From: an uncultured Nitrospina sp.
GTDB taxonomy: Bacteria; Nitrospinota; Nitrospinia; Nitrospinales; VA-1
Assembly: GCA_950072225.1 (NCBI GenBank)
Contig: CATMOP010000026.1
Span: 1 to 12,152 of the forward strand
Length of the DNA: 12,152 nucleotides
Direction of reading: 5' to 3'
A model generated the notes under the pieces. That model was not told where the DNA came from, made no database searches, and saw only the letters and a list, made by a program, of their open reading frames with translations. How positions within the stretch are numbered: the first letter of the stretch is position 1; each line of letters starts with the position of its first letter. Of this stretch, positions 8,340-12,152 are shown piece after piece. Position numbers and translations under genes: made by a program.

Positions 8340-8371
8340 TTGACCCTGTACTATGGTACAGGGTGTAAGTT
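8340..8371 (+). promoter_or_regulatory. mer-type promoter with operator dyad
   Basis: A -35 box TTGACC (8340-8345) is followed after 19-20 bases by GTAAGT/TAAGTT (8365-8371). The long spacer holds a perfect 8-base dyad, CCCTGTAC-TATG-GTACAGGG (8344-8363). An overlong spacer containing a GTAC-centred dyad is the signature of promoters untwisted by MerR-family activators, and the layout resembles the Tn501 mer promoter. The promoter reads into the merR-like gene itself (ATG at 8391, AAGGAG at 8379-8384), so the regulator probably controls its own transcription and that of the genes behind it. Confidence 0.8.
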
Positions 8372-8390
8372 CACTATTAAGGAGTAATAA

Positions 8391-8801
8391 ATGAAAACCA
8401 TGACACGAGGTGAATTGGCAAAGGAGTGCGGGGTAAATATCGAAGCGTTACGGTATTACGAGAAAAGGAGACTGATCGATCCACCAATGCGTTCCGAAAT
8501 TGGGTACCGACTCTATTCTAATGAAGATGCTGCCAGGATTCGCTTTATTCGGAACGCGCAAAAGTTGGGATTTACTCTAAATGAGATTCTAGAACTTTTG
8601 AAATTGCGGATAAAGAAAAACGAGAGTTGTGAACCGGTTCTGGAAAAAGCGCAAAAGAAACTGAACGAAGTGGAGCAAAAAATTAAAGGTCTTAAATCCA
8701 TGAAAAAAGTTTTAAAAAAAATGATTCACCGATGCGAAGAATCCACACTCACCAGCGACTGCCCAATCTTAGGCAGTTTCGAATCGGGGCGAGAGCTGTA
8801 A
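8391..8801 (+). CDS. MerR family transcriptional regulator, Hg(II)/Pb(II)-sensor type
   Basis: This 136-residue protein has the MerR N-terminal winged helix-turn-helix (MTRGELAKECGVNIEALRYY, about 4-23, then RSEIGYRLYSNEDAARIRFI), a long dimerisation helix (about 80-113) and a short C-terminal metal loop. Cysteines fall at 80 (ESCEPV), 115 (HRCEE) and 124 (SDCPIL). The spacings of 35 and 9 residues are those of Cys82/117/126 in mercury MerR and of the lead sensor PbrR. The histidine expected in ZntR-like zinc sensors (four residues after the second Cys) is a threonine. This favours trigonal thiolate binding of Hg(II) or Pb(II). The start has AAGGAG six bases upstream and lies behind its own operator. 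Unlike the classical Gram-negative mer layout, the regulator is the first gene in the same direction as its likely targets. A truncated homologue lies at 12007-12069. Confidence 0.88.
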   Translation: MKTMTRGELAKECGVNIEALRYYEKRRLIDPPMRSEIGYRLYSNEDAARIRFIRNAQKLGFTLNEILELLKLRIKKNESCEPVLEKAQKKLNEVEQKIKGLKSMKKVLKKMIHRCEESTLTSDCPILGSFESGREL

Positions 8802-8835
8802 AAGGCTTTCTCTTTTTAAAGTGCGAGATATCAGT

Positions 8836-8872
8836 TTTGGTTTCGAATGAAGATTAGATTCTTCAAACCAAA
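8836..8872. other. Stem-loop between the merR-like and DUF169 genes
   Basis: TTTGGTTT (8836-8843) pairs perfectly with AAACCAAA (8865-8872), and an inner GAAG (8849-8852) can pair with CTTC (8861-8864). No T-run follows, so a simple intrinsic terminator is unlikely. It could be a leader hairpin that tunes expression of the downstream genes relative to the regulator, or an operator. The rest of this 141-base gap is A/T-rich and I see no second mer-type dyad in it. Confidence 0.35.
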
Positions 8873-8942
8873 GTTTAAATAAAATTAACGGTTAGATAGG
8901 AATTACTGACTTAAATAAAAACCTTGCTTTTGGGAGGGAACC

Positions 8943-9653
8943 ATGGATAACACGAAAATTAACCAGGAAATCACATCAGCTTTTGGGCTTGATACACCCC
9001 CGATAGCGATGTCTTTTGTTAATGATCAACCGCAGGGGGTGGAATCTATTGAAGGGGAATTCCCCTCGTTTTGTACCTTTTGGCGTATCGCCGAAGAAAA
9101 AACGTTCTATGCACCGGCGGATAAGCATTTTAACTGTCCCATAGGGGCCATGGTGTTGGGATTCGAGATGCCCAAAGAGGTACAGGAACAACTGGGTGGT
9201 CTGGTTAAAAAAATGTGTGAATGTTCTTACCTGTCAGAGGATGAGCCCGCAAATATCCCCACCCTTACAGAGAAAAAAGCTGGCGTGGTTTATGGACCTT
9301 TAAAAGATTTTCCGGTGGAACCCGAATTGCTCTTGATGTGGTTGAAACCTTCACAAGCAATGATTTACAACGAGGTCTTGGGATGCTGTAAATGGTCGGG
9401 AAGCATGGAGTCCATGGCATTGGGAAGACCGGCTTGCGCGGTGATTCCTTCAACCCTCAATAATTCTACCTCCGGCATGTCGCTGGGCTGTACGGGAATG
9501 CGCACTTTTACGGAAATCAGTGACGAACATATTTTGATCACGCTCAACTGCAAAGAAATAGATTCTTTCATGGCAAACCTTGCAACCACGATATCGGCTA
9601 ACAAAGAGATGGAAGAATTTTATTTAGATCATAAAAAAAATATCAAAGGTTAA
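8943..9653 (+). CDS. DUF169 family protein
   Basis: The 236-residue product matches my memory of the DUF169 family: an N-terminal GLDTPPIAMSFV segment, then conserved cysteine positions FCTFWR, NCPIGAMVLG, CECSYL, GCCKWSG and a C-terminal SLGCTGMRTFTEI. The protein is rich in cysteine (about ten) and has no signal peptide or membrane helix, so it is likely cytoplasmic. The biochemical function of DUF169 is not established. The start is well supported by GGGAGG (8932-8937) five bases before the ATG. It sits between the MerR-like regulator and the methyltransferase/HgcA-like block, with a 113-base gap on its downstream side, so it may belong to the same metal-responsive unit. A role in handling thiophilic metals or corrinoid chemistry is inference only. 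Confidence 0.8.
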   Translation: MDNTKINQEITSAFGLDTPPIAMSFVNDQPQGVESIEGEFPSFCTFWRIAEEKTFYAPADKHFNCPIGAMVLGFEMPKEVQEQLGGLVKKMCECSYLSEDEPANIPTLTEKKAGVVYGPLKDFPVEPELLLMWLKPSQAMIYNEVLGCCKWSGSMESMALGRPACAVIPSTLNNSTSGMSLGCTGMRTFTEISDEHILITLNCKEIDSFMANLATTISANKEMEEFYLDHKKNIKG

Positions 9654-9766
9654 ATATCATTCATGAATAAAGCCTGGACTTTTAGTTACCTGCTCCATAA
9701 ATTTTTTAACTGATAGGCGACTACCCTTACTTTAAAAATAGGAATACTTTTTCGAAGGTTTTTTAA

Positions 9767-10399
9767 ATGTCATTTGTTTACATGAAAATACTTGAATCCC
9801 GTCCTGAGCGATACGATCTAGGCATGAGTTTGCTGACTCTGGGAGCATTGACTAAAATCAAACAGCAAATCGCCGAACATACCCATCCTGGAAATCGGGT
9901 TCTTGATCTTGGCTGCGGTACCGGTACCCTGGCACAAATGTGTATTGAACGAGGGGCACAGGTGACGGGTGTGGATGCCAACAGTGGCATGCTTGCAGTG
10001 GCAAAAAGAAATTCTCCTACCGCAAACTACCTAAATATTTCTTTGAGTAACATCGATGAGTATTTGCCGGATGAATCATTCGATATCATATTGAGCACTC
10101 TTGCTTTCAGCGAACTGACCCGCGCAGAAAGGCTTCATGTATTGAAACAAATCAAAAGAATTTTGAAAAAGGAAGGGAAAGTTCTTATCGGCGACGAAAT
10201 AATCCCCGAAAATTTTCTAGCCAAATGCTTTTACTATGCCTTCATGTTACCCATGCGGCTTCTTACCTGGATCATGACCCAAAACACGACCCATGCGATT
10301 TCAAACTTTGATGACGAGGTGCGGCAGGCTGGCATGGAAATAGTCAACCGTAAGCCGTTTATGTTGGGTATGTTCATTCTTCTGGAAATTAAAAAATGA
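9767..10399 (+). CDS. Class I SAM-dependent methyltransferase, coupled to the HgcA-like gene
   Basis: This 210-residue protein shows the Rossmann-fold methyltransferase signature: motif I VLDLGCGTGTLAQMC (about residues 45-59), the acidic end of strand 2 in VTGVDANSGML, motif post-II SFDIILSTLAFSELT and KIRRILKKEGKVL-like strand 5 (here KRILKKEGKVLIGDE). A hydrophobic stretch around 150-170 (CFYYAFMLPMRLLTWI) may touch the membrane. The stop codon overlaps the HgcA-like start by 4 bases (ATGA), implying co-translation and a joint function. I recall that methyltransferases of this sort beside HgcA-like corrinoid proteins are called 'corrinoid protein-associated methyltransferase (CpaM)' in some annotation sets, but could not check this. 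The substrate is unknown; the family alone could also fit quinone or small-molecule methylation. AAGG lies about 11 bases before the ATG. Confidence 0.82.
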   Translation: MSFVYMKILESRPERYDLGMSLLTLGALTKIKQQIAEHTHPGNRVLDLGCGTGTLAQMCIERGAQVTGVDANSGMLAVAKRNSPTANYLNISLSNIDEYLPDESFDIILSTLAFSELTRAERLHVLKQIKRILKKEGKVLIGDEIIPENFLAKCFYYAFMLPMRLLTWIMTQNTTHAISNFDDEVRQAGMEIVNRKPFMLGMFILLEIKK

Positions 10400-11265
10400 T
10401 TGGTTGGATTAAAGACATTTACCAAACACTTTTTCGATTTGCCCGGTTTCCATGCGAACCCGAAACTGTTTCAGTTGGTAATCCCGATAAATCTTCCCCG
10501 GTCCTCGTCACATGCAATTTCGATTACACAGTCAGGCATCTAAAGAAATATTTGGAAAAAGAGCAGTTAGATTGCTTTCTCCTGGTGGTCAATACCCAAG
10601 GCACCAACGTCTGGTGTGCTGCAGCCGAAGGTATTTTTACAACAGAAACTGTCCTTGCCCATTTGAAGGTTTATAATGTAAAAGACTTGGTTGATCACAC
10701 TCGTTTGATACTGCCGCAATTGTCTGTGGCTGGGATAAAACGAAAAGACCTCAAAGAACATGGTTGGGAAGGCATTTATGGCCCCGTTTATTTTACCGAC
10801 TTAAAAGAATTTCTGAAAAACGGATTGACCAAAACCAAGGAAATGCAGGCACTGGAGTACGGGTATTGGGAGCGTTTTAAAATGGGTCTGAGCCATGCGG
10901 TTTTCTGCACGTTAGTCTGCATACTTCCAATATTTCTTTTTGCTTCGGATTGGTGGCTTCAGGCCATCGCTCTAGTCTGGTACTTTGCGTTCAGCATGCA
11001 ATTGATTGAGCACTTTATTCCATTCCATAGATTGCTATACAAAGGTCTGGCGCTTACTCTGCCGGTCTTGGCCATTGCGCTGTTTTCGGTCACAGATTCT
11101 GTATTGAGAATCCAGGCCACGATTGGAATTATTGCCTTGGGGGCTTATATTGGATACGATGCTCAAGGCCATTCACATTTAGGACAAAACCAGCAATCGG
11201 GTAAACTTTTTGCCAGGATTTTTGCTTCATTGGCTTTAATTTATGGAGGGACACTGTTGCTATGA
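10396..11265 (+). CDS. HgcA-like membrane-bound corrinoid protein (CdhD-like domain)
   Basis: The 289-residue protein has a soluble N-terminal domain (about 25-145) resembling the corrinoid-binding domain of CO dehydrogenase/acetyl-CoA synthase CdhD and of HgcA: VGNPDKSSPVLVTCNF (27-42), then the cap-helix motif NVWCA (71-75, Cys74), then LILPQLSVAGI (104-114) and GPVYFTDL. In HgcA this cysteine is the lower axial cobalt ligand that permits methyl transfer to Hg(II). Four to five hydrophobic helices follow (about 166-183, 186-204, 213-232, 242-256, 275-289), the HgcA membrane-domain layout. The canonical motif N(V/I)WCA(A/G)GK is altered: the Gly-Lys after the alanines is Ala-Glu here. At 289 residues it is shorter than the HgcA proteins I recall (roughly 330-390). 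It overlaps both neighbours by 4 bases. Family membership is well supported; mercury methylation itself is not shown, and a paralogous corrinoid methyl carrier is the main alternative. Confidence 0.8.
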   Translation: MIGWIKDIYQTLFRFARFPCEPETVSVGNPDKSSPVLVTCNFDYTVRHLKKYLEKEQLDCFLLVVNTQGTNVWCAAAEGIFTTETVLAHLKVYNVKDLVDHTRLILPQLSVAGIKRKDLKEHGWEGIYGPVYFTDLKEFLKNGLTKTKEMQALEYGYWERFKMGLSHAVFCTLVCILPIFLFASDWWLQAIALVWYFAFSMQLIEHFIPFHRLLYKGLALTLPVLAIALFSVTDSVLRIQATIGIIALGAYIGYDAQGHSHLGQNQQSGKLFARIFASLALIYGGTLLL

Positions 11266-11450
11266 AAAAATATGTAGATTGGGACAAGATAGAAGAGGAA
11301 ACAGGATCTGCCGAAGAAGCCTGTGAATGCACAAGAAGCAAATTGCAGGGTCTGATCGATTTCGTGGTGGAATTATTTCCCAAAAAAAAGGAATCATCTT
11401 GTTGTGATGATATGAATGAAACAGAAAAAGGCCAATGCAATGACAACTAA
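11262..11450 (+). CDS. Small Cys-rich protein of the HgcA-like operon
   Basis: This 62-residue acidic protein starts in a 4-base ATGA overlap with the HgcA-like gene, which is the best evidence that it is real. It has a Cys-x-Cys (EACEC, about 21-23), an amphipathic helix (LQGLIDFVVELFP, about 28-40), then KKKESSCCDD with a vicinal Cys pair (about 47-48) and a last Cys near the C-terminus (GQC). It lacks the two CxxCxxCxxxCP clusters of HgcB, so it is not a ferredoxin, but a C-terminal Cys pair is also an HgcB feature. A metal-delivery or chaperone role is inference. It has no signal peptide and matches no family I recognise. Its 3' end overlaps the following YHS gene. Confidence 0.7.
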   Translation: MKKYVDWDKIEEETGSAEEACECTRSKLQGLIDFVVELFPKKKESSCCDDMNETEKGQCNDN

Positions 11451-11853
11451 CACCTCAAGCTCGGCTAAAACGATAGTAACTTCCATTTGTCCCGCCTGTG
11501 GTTGTTCATTGGTGAGGTTGGGAATTGGTGCGGATCGATGGGCAAAGAGCAATTACGAAGGCAAAGAGTATTTCTTTTGTTGCCAGGGTTGCACCGACCT
11601 GTTTAACCAGGACCCTCCCAAGTACCTTCAGGAAACCAAGGACCTGGTCGTGTGCCCAACCTGTTTGGCGGAAAAACCGGTGCAATGGACCGTGCGCATG
11701 GAAATTTCGGGATGGGAAGTGTTTTTTTGCCGATGTCCCTATTGTCCGGATGTATTTCGAAAGGACCCCGATCACTACGTCAAACGGTTACAAGGTGAGA
11801 TTCCATATAAAGGTGTTTTTGGTGAGGCCGGGTGTTGTCCCACGGAGATATAA
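11440..11853 (+). CDS. Protein with two YHS-type metal-binding modules
   Basis: Starting from the ATG at 11440, the product has 137 residues. The first module (about 15-65) reads CPACGCSLV, then YEGKEYFFCCQGC, then LFNQDPPKYL, the order seen in YHS domains (Cys pair, Tyr-Gly, Tyr-Phe-x-Cys, terminal DPxxY). The second (about 70-125) repeats it in diverged form: VCPTCLAEKP, GWEVFFCRCPYC, VFRKDPDHYV. A final GEAGCCPTEI tail adds a vicinal Cys pair. YHS domains occur in heavy-metal ATPases and related metal-handling proteins. An upstream in-frame ATG at 11416 is possible, but the 11440 start has AAAAGG about 9 bases before it and needs less overlap with the preceding gene. It is the last gene of the coupled block, so it probably supplies or scavenges the metal on which the HgcA-like protein acts (inference). 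Confidence 0.78.
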   Translation: MTTNTSSSAKTIVTSICPACGCSLVRLGIGADRWAKSNYEGKEYFFCCQGCTDLFNQDPPKYLQETKDLVVCPTCLAEKPVQWTVRMEISGWEVFFCRCPYCPDVFRKDPDHYVKRLQGEIPYKGVFGEAGCCPTEI

Positions 11854-11869
11854 GCGGAGAACCTCCGCT
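11853..11869 (+). terminator. GC-rich hairpin after the YHS gene (possible terminator)
   Basis: AGCGGAG and CTCCGCT form a perfect 7-base stem with an AAC loop, beginning at the last base of the YHS stop codon. The position fits the end of the operon, but no T-tract follows, so intrinsic termination is uncertain; transcript stabilisation is the alternative. Confidence 0.4.
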
Positions 11870-11883
11870 GGGGTAGCAACCTT

Positions 11884-12004
11884 CCTAAGCTTTCGTGCCC
11901 TAAAGGGGTACACAATGAGCATTAGTCTATTGGGCTGAGATAAGCCCCGTTGAGGACTGTAAAAGCAATGCAGGTAATACCCCTTCGGAGCACAAAAGCT
12001 TAAG
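11884..12004. repeat. 121-base element with imperfect 27-base terminal inverted repeats
   Basis: The arms 11884-11910 and 11978-12004 are complementary at 22 of 27 positions, plus one G-T pair. Core matches include TAAGCTTT/AAAGCTTA and AAGGGGTA/TACCCCTT. The 67-base interior can form smaller stems: CAAT/ATTG around 11912-11931 and GGGCT/AGCCC around 11932-11947. There is no convincing reading frame. The form fits a miniature inverted-repeat element or a structured RNA. The right edge lies within 2-5 bases of where homology to merR begins (12007), which favours a mobile or recombinogenic origin. No further copy is evident in this window. Confidence 0.55.
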
Positions 12005-12006
12005 CA

Positions 12007-12069
12007 AAATCCACACTCACCAGTGACTGCCCAATCCTTTGCAGTTTTGAATCGAACTGGAAAAAATAA
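12007..12069 (+). pseudogene. 3' remnant of a second merR-like gene
   Basis: Bases 12009-12054 match the end of the intact merR-like gene (8741-8786) at 41 of 46 positions. In frame they read KSTLTSDCPILCSFES followed by NWKK and a stop codon. Against the intact STLTSDCPILGSFES only one residue differs (Gly to Cys); the other base changes are synonymous. That pattern suggests a homologue that evolved as a protein before losing its 5' part, rather than a fresh duplication. The last metal-ligand cysteine (SDCPIL) is kept. An in-frame TAA at 12001-12003 and the inverted-repeat element end the homology upstream. No start codon or DNA-binding domain remains. Confidence 0.75.
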
Positions 12070-12098
12070 TTTTAGTTGATGGGTTGAGGCCATAGTTA

Positions 12099-12152
12099 AT
12101 GAAGTTTCGGACCATGCTATTTTTTATTATTTCCTTTTTTCTGGTTGCAATT
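12099..12152 (+). CDS. Start of a gene for an exported or membrane protein (partial)
   Basis: An ATG at 12099, with GAGG about ten bases upstream, opens a frame that stays open to the window edge. Its 18 residues read MKFRT followed by a hydrophobic run (MLFFIISFFLVAI), the shape of a signal peptide or first membrane helix. It directly follows the merR remnant. The product cannot be identified from so short a piece. Confidence 0.45.
   Translation, partial: MKFRTMLFFIISFFLVAI

Noticed and set aside
11262..11853. HgcB ferredoxin in the two genes after the HgcA-like gene
   Set aside because: Neither product has the CxxCxxCxxxCP clusters of a 2[4Fe-4S] ferredoxin; the cysteine patterns fit a small Cys-rich peptide and YHS modules.
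11900..11985. TPP riboswitch
   Set aside because: GGGG...GGCTGAGATAAGCCCC resembles the P2/P3 junction with its CTGAGA, but the ACCTGATCTGG...GCGTAGGGA half of the aptamer is absent and no thiamin gene follows in the window.
11875..12007. Target-site duplication (AGCAA) flanking the inverted-repeat element
   Set aside because: The right copy overlaps the end of the repeat arm and five bases can match by chance; it is not enough to claim transposition.
11788..12093. 101-residue frame on the minus strand across the inverted repeat
   Set aside because: It runs through the structured element, the merR remnant and the YHS gene end, shows no family motif or ribosome site, and is best explained as chance.

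Overview
The window looks like a piece of chromosome from a Gram-negative, probably free-living bacterium. It has moderate GC, tightly coupled housekeeping operons, a bacterial two-domain RibBA, and no phage, plasmid or rRNA/tRNA genes. The HgcA-like gene with a neighbouring methyltransferase would suit a Nitrospinota- or deltaproteobacterium-like lineage, but that is a guess from gene content, not a phylogeny.

Positions 1-3366 (minus strand) hold a compact riboflavin operon read ribD-ribE-ribBA-ribH. Neighbouring genes overlap or nearly touch, and ribH runs off the left edge. Together they make riboflavin from GTP and ribulose 5-phosphate. Upstream on the same strand (3447-5876) lies a large NACHT-type NTPase with a C-terminal formylglycine-generating-enzyme-like (C-type-lectin-fold) domain, a layout typical of bacterial conflict/sensor proteins. 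A 255-base spacer rich in stem-loops separates it from a divergent rhomboid protease gene (6132-6767, plus). Convergent with the rhomboid gene are cinA and a 58-residue zinc-ribbon/membrane peptide just downstream of it (both minus, 6780-8238).

Positions 8340-11853 (plus strand) form the most interesting part. A MerR-family regulator has three cysteines spaced like those of Hg(II)/Pb(II) sensors and lies behind a mer-type promoter with an exact 8-bp dyad. It is followed by a DUF169 protein and then a four-gene, translationally coupled block: class I SAM methyltransferase, HgcA-like membrane corrinoid protein (NVWCA cap motif), a small Cys-rich peptide, and a protein with two YHS-type metal-binding modules. 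No HgcB-type 2[4Fe-4S] ferredoxin is present in the window. My inference is a metal-inducible corrinoid methyl-transfer system, perhaps for mercury or another soft metal, that differs from canonical hgcAB.

Positions 11854-12152 contain a GC-rich hairpin, a 121-base element with 27-base imperfect terminal inverted repeats, and, within a few bases of it, the 3' remnant of a second merR gene. The first 18 codons of a gene for a protein with a hydrophobic N-terminus follow. The element's edge coincides with the break in merR homology, which suggests rearrangement at the end of the metal-response cluster.
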